64,000 nucleotides of DNA. Source: Diplodia intermedia (lineage: Eukaryota; Ascomycota; Dothideomycetes; Botryosphaeriales; Botryosphaeriaceae). The stretch covers positions 992,001 to 1,056,000 of the forward strand of contig JAKEKT010000001.1 in the NCBI GenBank assembly GCA_021495925.1, written 5' to 3'. This document shows positions 54,708 to 64,000 of the stretch, one piece after another. A program made the translations under genes and the position numbers. The notes under the pieces were generated by a model. The model was given only the letters and a program-made list of their open reading frames with translations. It did not search any database and had not been told where the DNA came from. The first letter of the stretch is position 1, and each line of letters opens with the position of its first letter.

Positions 54708-57407
54708 CAATGAGGTACACGGTCGGGGTTACCGCCGGGGCCAATGTCTTGTCGTCATGAGAAGAAGTTGTTAGAAGGAGAAGTTGAGGGAATGGGAGGG
54801 CTCTTGCATGATTTCCATTTAGTACGGTCTCGTGTTTCTGTTGTGGTTTTGAGGATTTAGGACACCTCTGCTTGGATAAGGGGTTCTCGGGACGGAGTAC
54901 GGAATCATGCTTCCGGTTTATAGGGCAGGTAGCGTCTGCCGCCGTTTACTCTTCCTGTCTCAACTTTGACTAAAAAGCAGTAGTGGCATGCACGGGGTTG
55001 TCTCAGCCCAGTTTGCTTAGTGTCCACTTCTACGACTAGTAATGTTTTCCTCGCAGGCTAGTTGGAGCAGACGTGCGCGAATGATGGAGCGAGCCGCCAA
55101 CGCATCAGAAAGTAGCCGGTGCCGAGGTGGTGGCTCATGGACCTTTCCAAGCCTTGGTGGGGTAGATGTTCCCCTGAGTAGGCGAATGCGAAGCTCGAAT
55201 GTCCGACAATATTCGTCCGGAGTCAATGGAGGGCGGGTACGGATTAGAAGCGGGGACGAAGGAGTTCCGATCCGGAAAAAAAGTCTATTCGAGGCAGATC
55301 TGGCCTGCATAGTGAATTGCCCAAGCACAAAAAAAAAAAAAAAAAAAGAGAGAAGTCAATCCCTTCCACGCCCCACAAAAGACGCTACATGTCCTCCCCC
55401 TTAGATGCGAGTTCAAAGTCGTACAAACACGCCAAGACACAGGACCCTGTTACCTGATTAAGCATAGTTCAATATCTCTGTGCGACACGCATAGGTGGGC
55501 TCAACTCTTTTGCAACCCGCTGTGTTTGTCTGAACACCATGCAGATCCACGATCAACTGCATATCCAGATGCTCATGCGTCGTCTGCGCGTATCGGCGAA
55601 TGTCGATGGCGGTGCGCGCATAGGTGGCGGGATGAACGAAGAGATGCCCCTTTCGTCACCGCAACAAGCCACCGACTCCTCTCAACGTGGTGGGCAGAGA
55701 TCTCGGCGCAGATGGGCAGACCCCGGGATTCCAGGGCGGTGGAAGCGAGAAGTCTTGGTCGGGAGATGCCACCTTTCGGCACACGACGGTCCGGCAGCCG
55801 GACGCCACGGCAGCACGCGTCATTTGACAGCATGCCGCGCAGGATCTACCCGGTTCCTAACGCCGTAAAAACCAGATCGTCGCCTATCCCTCGGGGCGCT
55901 TGTTCTCGAACAAACCTTGTTTTGTTCCGGTTTCCTGCCGAGGGGCCAAGGGTTGCGCAGCGCGCATCTCGAGACGGCTGTCCCAGCTAGGGCCGGAAAC
56001 CGTGCGCCCGCGGCTCAAAGTGGCGGGCTGACATCATGTCGAAGAGCCGCGCCGGTATATCTGTAACGTTGCAGATTCATGCAACAAGTCAGCCTTACGG
56101 CGGGACTGCAGCCTGCGCGCGACTGTCACACCGACGGCGCAGTTATCCACGGAGAAGAGATCCGCCAATTTCACAACAAGCCACGAGAGGAATGCTCTGT
56201 GAGAGGCTCGAAGATGATTGCCCAGCGCGGCCGGCAGTCGCACCGCTGGCCAATAAGAGGCGCGAGAGTACGAGCATTGACACCGGCGCACTGACTCGTG
56301 GCTCCGATCTGGACCCACCAGACGCGGACCCGGACTTTCCCTCGAGCAGCGCGGCTGCAGTTGACCTGCTGCCTTCAGGGCTAGGGTGGGGCGGCCCCCT
56401 CCCCCTTTGGCACCGTTTTCGTCCGTGTGGGACCAACAAAGCGAGAGGGTCTAAATGCGAATGCGAGTCTTTCGGCCTGGCCGATGAGGTGCAGACAAGC
56501 TTAAAAGGTAAAAGGCGCTGGTCGAGTGCGGGACTCACTCACCTTTCGACAAAGTACATACGATGCCGGCCCCGGACGAGAGGGCGAAGAAGAGGCATGG
56601 CCGGGGAAAGAGAGATATGAATAGAGTCTTGTGTTGCGGAGGACAAGACGGACAAGAGCAGAGTAAGCCGAAGGTTGCATGCACGATGCATCAACCATCA
56701 GCGCGGGACCGGGTAGTGCTGACTCGGAGGGAATATGCGTGGGGCGGCCAACACGCGTTGATAGCGAGGGAGCAGCAGGCGGCCCGGGGGGTCGGTGAGG
56801 CGTTTGCTGCGGGTGCTCGCAAGCTCTGCTGCCTTGGAGGATTAACTAGGTAGCGGACCCGGATGTCGACAAACCGGCCGCGCACAGGGCGCCCGACGAT
56901 GGGCGGCCGGGATGCGTGCTGGAAGTTTCTGGCGTGGCGTCTTCGCGGGCCCCGGCACAGCGGGCCACAAGAGCATCTGTCTCGTGGAGACGGGCAGTTG
57001 AATGCAGGATGCGGACGCGAAGGTCGGGGTGGATGCGCACATTCCCGTCTTGGATGTGGAAAGAGAATCTTCAGTCATCTGCCGTGGCAGCGCTCGAGCA
57101 CGGCGCGGCGGCCCTGAACGGCTAGCGCGCGGGCTAGTGGCGTCCCGGAGAGGCCTGATTCCGCCATCCGTTCGGCGGCGCATGCTCGTACATCAAAGCG
57201 AGCCCGGAGAGCGTTGCTCGCTCCTCCCGAGGCCTGCGAGGCTCCTGGCCCGCGTGTACATCGATGCCATCCTAATAAATACTCTCGTCGCTCGCTACCC
57301 CAGATGCGCCAGCTTCGGCTTCCACCCACCTGCACCACCTGCCCCCAATCCCACTAATTACCTAATACAAAGGGAGCCCTGACTGCTCCCACCGCTCCAC
57401 CGCCACC
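54708..57407. other. Intergenic region and ABC transporter promoter
   Basis: 2.7 kb with no supported gene. A run of 19 A lies at 55329-55347. A TATA-like AATAAATA lies near 57273, about 130 bases before the transporter start. Frames on both strands between 55.5 and 57.2 kb are Arg/Ser-rich composition effects. Confidence 0.45.
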
Positions 57408-60400
57408 ATGTCGTCGTTCATGGGCGCGTTTGGCAGCAACGATGGCACCGAGCAGCGCGCCGGTGCCCCCATGCAATCATTTCCCCCGCCGCAGCGTCGC
57501 GAGCAGGAAATCGTGCACGAGAGGAGCGAGGCCACCACATTAGCCACCACGAGATCACGATCCCAGTCCCGCGGCCGCACCCCCGCCTCGGCCAAGGCCA
57601 AGGAGGCCGCTGAGGACGAGAAGAACGGCTCCGACTCGGACAGCCACTCCGAGCACGAGCGGGTCCGCCAGGTCACTTCTCTAGCCCGCCAGTACACCAA
57701 TGCCTCGCAATACTCCGCCATCGGCAAGAACCCCTTCACCGAGGCCGAACCCAACTCGTCCCTCGATCCCAATGGAGAGAACTTCAACGCCCGCGCGTGG
57801 GCCAAGGCCCTGCTGCACCTCCGGTCGCGCGATGCTGAAAAGTACCCCGAAAGAACTGCTGGCATCGCTTACAAGAACCTGAATGTTTTTGGCCACGGAA
57901 ATGCCACCGACTATCAGAAAAGCGTGGGCAATGTCTTGATGGACATTCCCGGCCTCGTCAACCAGATCATGGGCAAGGGCCAGCGCAGGATCGACATCCT
58001 CCGCGACTTTGAGGGCCTCGTTGAGGCCGGTGAAATGCTTGTCGTCCTGGGCCCTCCTGGTTCGGGATGCTCCACCTTGCTGAAGACCATCTCCGGAGAG
58101 ACGCACGGATTCAACATCGACAAGGACTCCTACATCAACTACCAGGGCATCTCCGCCCACGAAATGCACAACTACTTCCGTGGCGAGGCTATCTACACTG
58201 CTGAGGTCGATGTTCACTTCCCCAACATGACCGTCGGCGACACCCTCGCCTTTGCCGCTCGCGCAAGAGCTCCCCGCAACACCCCCGGAGACGTCGACCC
58301 CTGGACCTATGCCAACCACATGCGTGACGTTGTCATGGCCATGTACGGTATCTCCCACACAGTCAATACCCGTGTTGGTAACGACTTCGTCCGCGGTGTC
58401 TCTGGTGGAGAGCGCAAACGTGTCTCAATCGCCGAGGCCACCCTCAGCCAGGCCCCTCTCCAGTGCTGGGATAACTCGACTCGTGGCCTTGACTCAGCAA
58501 ACGCCATCGAGTTCTGCAAGACTCTGCGCATGCAGACTGATCTTATGGGGTGCACCGCTTGCGTTGCCATCTACCAGGCTCCCCAATCTGCTTACGACAC
58601 CTTTGACAAGGTCGTCGTTCTCTACGAGGGTTACCAGATCTTCTTTGGCCGCTGCGGCGAGGCCAAGCAGTACTTCGTCGACATGGGCTTCGATTGCCCT
58701 GATCGTCAGACCACTGCCGATTTCTTGACCTCGATGACTTCTGCCCAGGAGCGCGTTGTTCGTCCCGGTTGGGAGAACAGGGTGCCCCGCACCCCCCAAG
58801 AGTTCGCCGCACGCTGGAAGGAGAGCCAGGTTCGCGCTCAGCTGCTCAAGGATATCGAAGAGTACGATAAGAAGTATACCATCGGAGGCGAATACCTTGA
58901 GAAGTTCAAGCAGTCTCGCAAGGCACAACAGTCCAAGCGCCAACGCGTGAAGTCGCCGTACACGCTATCATACAACGGTCAGATCAAACTGTGTTTGTGG
59001 CGTGGTTTCCAGCGTCTCAGAGGCGATCCCAGTTTGACCATCACCCAAATTTTCGGTAACACGATCATGGCGCTTATTCTTGGATCCGTCTTCTACAACC
59101 TTCCAGACGACGCCTCGAGTTTTTATTCTCGCGGTGCTCTCCTGTTCTTCGCCGTTCTGTTCAACGCCTTCGGTTCCGCCCTGGAAATTCTGACTCTCTA
59201 TGCCCAACGCCCGATTGTGGAGAAGCATTCTCGATACGCCCTATACCATCCTTCGGCCGAGGCCTATGCGTCGATGCTTACGGACATGCCTTACAAGATC
59301 GGAAATGCTATATGCTTTAACCTTATCTTGTATTTCATGACTAACCTCCGTCGCGAGCCGGGAGCCTTCTTCTTCTTCCTCCTCATCTCGTTCATCCTTA
59401 CGTTGGTCATGTCGATGATGTTCCGCACAATCGCTTCGGTCTCCCGCACACTGTCCCAGGCCATGGCACCGGCAGCTGTGCTTATTCTTGCTCTCGTCAT
59501 CTACACTGGCTTTGTTATTCCGACACGGTACATGCTGGGCTGGTCTCGCTGGATCAACTACTTGGATCCCATCTCGTATGGATTCGAGTCTCTGATGATC
59601 AACGAGTTCCACAACCGCAATTTCACCTGCAAGCCCGACGCCTTTGTCCCAAGCCGGTTGATTCCGGGCTACGAGAACATTGGTCCATTGAACATGGTTT
59701 GCGGTACCACAGGAGCACAGCCGGGCCAGGATTTCGTCGACGGTGATACGTACATCAACACGTCGTACGCATACTACCACGCACACAAATGGCGAAACCT
59801 GGGCATCGAGTTCGTCTTCATGATCGGCCTGCTCGCCTGCTATCTTGCTGCTACTGAGTTCATCTCGGCTAAGAAGTCGAAGGGTGAAGTCTTGCTTTTC
59901 CGCCGCGGCCACATTCCCGCTACAGCCAAGACGGCGGATGACGTCGAAGGCGCGCCCGCAGGCCGTGTTCCCGTTTCCGAAAAGACAGACAATGCCGACG
60001 CCATTATCCAGAGGCAGACTGCCATCTTCCACTGGGAGGACATGTGTTATGACATCAAGATCAAGAGTGAAGACCGACGCATTCTTGATCACGTCGACGG
60101 CTGGGTAAAGCCAGGTACTCTCACTGCTCTCATGGGTGTCTCTGGTGCCGGTAAAACGACGCTTCTGGACGTGCTCGCAACTCGTGTCACCATGGGTGTC
60201 ATTACCGGCGATGCTTTTGTCGACGGCCGCCAGCGTGATGCCTCGTTCCAGCGCAAGACCGGTTACGTCCAGCAGCAGGACTTGCACCTTCAGACTTCCA
60301 CTGTCCGTGAGGCGTTGAACTTCAGTGCTCTACTCCGCCAGCCTGCCCACGTATCCCGCGAGGAAAAGCTTACTTACGTTGAAGAGGTCATTAAGCTTCT

Positions 60401-62018
60401 CGACATGCAGGAGTATGCCGACGCCGTTGTCGGTGTTCCCGGTGAAGGTCTCAACGTTGAGCAGCGCAAGCGGCTTACCATTGGTGTTGAGCTCGCGGCT
60501 AAACCTCAGCTTCTGCTATTCCTGGACGAACCCACCTCCGGTCTCGACTCTCAGACTTCCTGGGCTATTTGCGACCTGATGGAGAAGCTCACCAAGAACG
60601 GCCAGGCCGTCCTCTGTACGATCCATCAGCCATCAGCCATGCTTTTCCAGCGTTTCGACCGTCTGCTCTTCCTGGCCAAGGGTGGCAGGACCGTCTACTT
60701 CGGCGAAATTGGACAGAACTCAAAGGTGTTGACCAACTACTTCGAGCGCAACGGCGCTCCTCATTGCCCGCCCGAGGCCAATCCCGCTGAATGGATGCTC
60801 GAGGTTATTGGCGCCGCTCCTGGCTCGCACACCGAAGTCGACTGGCACCAGGCGTGGCGCAACAGCGCCGAGTACAAGTCTGTCAAGGACGAGCTCAGGC
60901 GGATGAGGGAGGAGCTTCCGCAGAAGACTCAGCCGTCGTCCGGCGATGAAAAGGCCAGCTTCCGTGAATTCGCCGCGCCGTTTGGATTCCAGCTTTGGGA
61001 GGTCACCAAGCGTGTCTTCGAGCAGTACTGGCGCACGCCGTCGTACATCTACTCCAAGCTCATCCTGGTCGTTGCTTCTGGTCTGTTCGTCGGTTTCTCC
61101 TTCTTCAAGGCCAAGAACTCGCAGCAGGGTCTCCAGAACCAGATGTTCGCCATCTTCATGCTCATGACCATCTTCGGCAACCTCGTCCAGCAAATCATGC
61201 CACACTTCGTCACCCAGCGTGCGCTATATGAGGTGCGTGAGCGCCCGAGCAAGACGTACTCGTGGAAGGCTTTCATGCTCTCTCAGATCATTGTCGAGCT
61301 TCCCTGGAACACGTTGGCTGCTGTTCTTCTCTTCTTCACGTGGTACTACCCTATCGGGCTTTGGAGGAATGCGGAGGGCGCTGTTACTGAGCGTGGCGCC
61401 TTGATGTTCTTGCTGATCTGGGCCTTCCTCATGTTCACGAGCACCTTCACCGACATGGTCATTGCTGGCATGGAGGCGGCCGAGGCTGGTGGCAACATGG
61501 CCAACTTGCTCTTCATGCTGACGCTCATCTTTTGCGGGTAAGTTACCGGGTGCAGACTTTCAAGGGCGAATTGAGGCTAACAGCGTCACAGTGTCCTCGC
61601 CACCAAGGAACAGCTCCCCGGGTTTTGGGTCTTCATGTACTACGTGTCGCCTTTCACATATCTCGTGTCGGGCATGTTGTCCACCGCAGTCGCCAATTCC
61701 GAGGTCACGTGCGCGGCGAACGAGTACCTTCGCTTCGATCCCGCGGGCGACAAGACCTGCTACGAATACATCGAGCCGTACACCGTGGCCACTGGGGGTG
61801 GCTACATGCTCAACCCCAACGCGACGTCTGACTGCCAATACTGCGCCATGAGCTCGACCAACCAGTTCCTCGCGCAAGTCGACGTTTATTTCAAGGATGC
61901 GTGGAGGAACTTCGGCATCATGTGGATTTACTGCATCTTCAACGTCTTCGCTGCCATCTTCATCTACTGGCTCGCTCGCGTGCCCAAGAAGAGCAACAAG
62001 AAGAAGAAGCAGGCGTAA
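57408..62018 (+). CDS. PDR-type ABC-G multidrug transporter (Cdr1/Pdr5-like)
   Basis: Full-size plasma-membrane efflux pump in (NBD-TMD)2 order. Two exons (57408-61537, 61592-62018) give 1,518 residues, typical of the family. NBD1 has the degenerate fungal Walker A GPPGSGCST (C221 in place of Lys), an intact signature VSGGERKRVS (about 331) and degenerate Walker B CWDNSTRGLD (N356). NBD2 has canonical Walker A GVSGAGKTT (K916), degenerate signature LNVEQRKRL (about 1015) and canonical Walker B LLLFLDEPTSGLD (D1040, E1041). This asymmetry, with one working ATP site, is the PDR hallmark. Six membrane segments follow each NBD; the last extracellular loop has several Cys (NATSDCQYCAMSS). The N-terminal 110 residues are polar and Ser-rich. 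Such pumps export azoles and other toxic compounds, but the substrate range here is unknown. The TAA is preceded by a Lys-rich tail. Confidence 0.95.
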
Positions 62019-62976
62019 GTGGATGGTTAGAGAGGCTGTTGATTTTTTGTTCTTTTCCCTGTCTTCTGTGTCTGAGAGACAGGCTTGTTTTCAAGATATG
62101 ATTTTTAACGCATCAAGCCCCGCCATGTGGGGTAAAGCCGAAGTACAGCGCGGCGTTGGGGGGATCTCGTCAAGGGTTATTACCTGTGTCTACTTGAACA
62201 TTCCCGACTTTAGCTTGATAGATCTCAGGCGATGAGATGATAATCCAAAGATGATTGAAGACCAGCCATTCTCTTTGCAGGTGACAAAGAGATTAGCCCA
62301 CTCGCAATTGAGATAATCTCATACGGAATTGGGGATAGAACTTGCACAGTAGAGGGCTGCTGTGATGACGTCACATACTCACGGTTGGTTGGGATATTTG
62401 ATCCTTCCGTGCCCCACGAAATGTGGGCGGTCGGAGCGAACATGCGGACGCCAATGTGAGTATCAAACCTCAACAAGTGTACCCAGACATCGGATTCCAC
62501 TACTCACGTTGGTAGGGTGCATCATCAATTTGGCTGCAACGCGCCGTGACGTAAAGGAGCGAGCGCCGGTGTGGCACGTAAGGCTGGCCGGGGTGCAGCT
62601 AAAATTGGCAGGGCTCACAAGGCTCACAAGGCTCAGCGCTGCGATCGGCGGGGTGCGCCTGCCCGTACCCGCTGCTAAGCCTTGCTGCAACTGCTCGTTT
62701 CGTCGCCGCCGGTGTGCCGGTGCCTCTGTTTCAGCCCCCACCCGCCCCATCCGCCAATCGATCGTCCTTCTCTCCACCACGCCCTCGCTCCTTCAGGATT
62801 CGCATCATGTACAGCGCAAGCGTCGTCGCCACTAGTGCCCGAACGGCACCCTCGGCCTCGCAGCATTTAATGCCGCCAGCTGGCATGCCCCCCTTCGCAG
62901 AAAAATCAATCGCCCACCTCTGCACGTCCTTGCGAACACCTATGGATTGACTGCCCGTTCGCTTCCGCACACCACT
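62019..62976. promoter_or_regulatory. Intergenic region before the GRDP-like gene
   Basis: 958 bases: transporter 3' UTR, then the promoter of the last gene. Near 62613 GGCTCACAA is repeated in tandem. No other feature seen. Confidence 0.4.
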
Positions 62977-64000
62977 ATGCCGCTTCTCAAAAAGGAGAAG
63001 AGTCCCCGCGACTCGTTTGTCTCGAGTCATTCTCGCTCCGGCTCCTCAGCCGCCGTGCCGCCGCCTGCTTATGGCGAGCAGCAGACCGATGGTCCGTCGA
63101 ACGAGGCTCCTGCTTTGCCATCAGACTTCACTTCCCGTCTGCAGAGCCTGAATATCGACCCGCTTCGTAGGCAAGGCGTGCCTGCCCCTGACGAATGTAT
63201 TGTGCATCTCAAGTTGCTGGAAGCCTTCTACAATCTCCGCCAGGACGTCGAAACCTCCGAGGGCATCTTCGATATCGCCAGCCCTACCCCTCCCACCGAC
63301 GCCCCCAAGTACGAAAAGACGGCGCCCGACCAGGAGAGTGAGCCCGAAGACGGCACCATCGACGAGGAATTGAAGTACAAGATCAAGCAGGTCCGCGAAA
63401 AGAGATGGGCAGTCTACGTCTCGCGTGCCGTTGAGCGTTATGAGCAGTGGTTTCTCGAGCGTATCCCCAAGCTTACCGGCGGCAAGATGGAAGGTCCCAT
63501 CACCGGCACCCGGCTTCTCGCAGACGCCACCTTACATGGATCCGCCGGTTTCCTGGGCGAGCGACTTCGGAACTTTTTCCCGGAGAACCTACCACCGCTT
63601 GACGTCCTCATGGTTTGGCATGCGCATACACTCAACCCCCGCATCTTCTTCGAGGACTGCCTGCGTCATGGCTGTTTGGATTTCTGGGCTACTGGTCTAC
63701 CGTGGGCCGACATCAATACCTGCATTGACAACACCACTTTTGATTACGATGTTGGTGAGCCCGTGAAGGCTATATGGAGGCACAACACTCAACTCTCCTG
63801 GGATAATCTGGACGATCCGTCTGATAAGGAAATTCGCTGCCCCTTCTGCACGCAAGCGACTTTTTTGTCTATTCCCTGGTCACGCGGCGCAGGCTTTTCC
63901 CGTGGCCACGATGTCGAGTTTGCTCCTGGAGACGGCTATTCCGACGGTGAATTCGCCCAGACTTGCCCTAGCTGTCAGTCTACCATTACGCATGACACCC
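62977..64000 (+). CDS. GRDP/DUF1399-family protein (3' end outside window)
   Basis: Open from ATG 62977 to the window edge: 341 codons, no stop, so the 3' part is missing. It begins MPLLKKEKSPRDSFVSSHSR, polar and Ser-rich. The family block starts near residue 50 (LPSDFTSRLQSLNIDPLRRQ). The hallmark is LPPLDVLMVWHAHTLNPRIF with FEDCLRHGCLDFWATGLPW, matching the VWHxHxLxPxxYxxDC motif of glycine-rich domain proteins (GRDP, DUF1399) of plants and fungi. Two CxxC pairs (RCPFC near 287 and TCPSC near 330) could bind one zinc. Fungal members are sometimes mislabelled dioxygenases; nothing here supports an enzyme. Plant GRDPs are linked to stress and RNA binding; the fungal role is unknown. Confidence 0.82.
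   Translation, partial: MPLLKKEKSPRDSFVSSHSRSGSSAAVPPPAYGEQQTDGPSNEAPALPSDFTSRLQSLNIDPLRRQGVPAPDECIVHLKLLEAFYNLRQDVETSEGIFDIASPTPPTDAPKYEKTAPDQESEPEDGTIDEELKYKIKQVREKRWAVYVSRAVERYEQWFLERIPKLTGGKMEGPITGTRLLADATLHGSAGFLGERLRNFFPENLPPLDVLMVWHAHTLNPRIFFEDCLRHGCLDFWATGLPWADINTCIDNTTFDYDVGEPVKAIWRHNTQLSWDNLDDPSDKEIRCPFCTQATFLSIPWSRGAGFSRGHDVEFAPGDGYSDGEFAQTCPSCQSTITHDT

Noticed and set aside
59241..60287. 348-codon minus-strand frame
   Set aside because: Shadow of the PDR transporter coding strand.
57408..62018. Degenerate Walker and signature motifs in the ABC transporter read as a defect
   Set aside because: The Cys in Walker A of NBD1 and the altered signature in the NBD2 half are the normal asymmetric pattern of fungal PDR pumps.

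Overview
This is nuclear DNA from a filamentous ascomycete (Pezizomycotina). The signs are short GT-AG introns of about 45-95 bases with CTAAC/CTGAC-like branch sites, compact genes on both strands, and a nuclear gene for mitochondrial ATP synthase subunit 9 with a cleavable presequence. It also carries the fungal-only families Cdc24, PDR-type ABC-G transporter, Bqt4-like APSES protein, Mdv1 and Nuf2. I could not fix the class; Dothideomycetes or Eurotiomycetes is a guess. Nineteen protein-coding genes are supported, two cut by the window edges, plus one weak candidate nested inside an intron. I found no rRNA, tRNA, CRISPR array or intact mobile element.

Layout. 0-8 kb: a Jlp2/CCDC25-like gene (runs off the left edge), Rieske protein, Poa1-like macrodomain protein, a Sna3/Sna4-like membrane protein with a PPxY motif, chorismate mutase, and the mitochondrial fission adaptor Mdv1. 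8-24 kb: mitochondrial RNA polymerase, a Rho GDP-dissociation inhibitor split by an unusually long intron of about 2 kb, a Bqt4-like inner nuclear membrane protein, and kinetochore Nuf2. 24-40 kb: a large disordered protein, thioredoxin with a presequence, a 1,831-residue GPI-anchored repeat-rich wall protein, and ATP synthase subunit 9. 40-64 kb: Alg3, an EIF1AD-like protein, an MFS transporter, Cdc24, an F-box/WD40 protein, a PDR-type ABC transporter and a GRDP-family protein (runs off the right edge).

The genes are mostly unrelated housekeeping genes, not a gene cluster. Two loose themes can be seen. Several products act in mitochondria (Rieske, Mdv1, Rpo41, subunit 9, probably thioredoxin). 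Two are opposite regulators of Rho-family GTPases (RhoGDI extracts, Cdc24 activates Cdc42). Five gene starts or divergent promoters share a TCACGTG/CACGTGA box.

Most worth a second look: the 1,962-base intron in the RhoGDI gene, which holds a same-strand candidate gene with a 51-residue internal duplication, an in-frame stop and a 19-base inverted repeat; the modular GPI-anchored protein with three repeat types; and an in-frame minisatellite inside the mitochondrial RNA polymerase gene. I saw no convincing undescribed multi-gene system.
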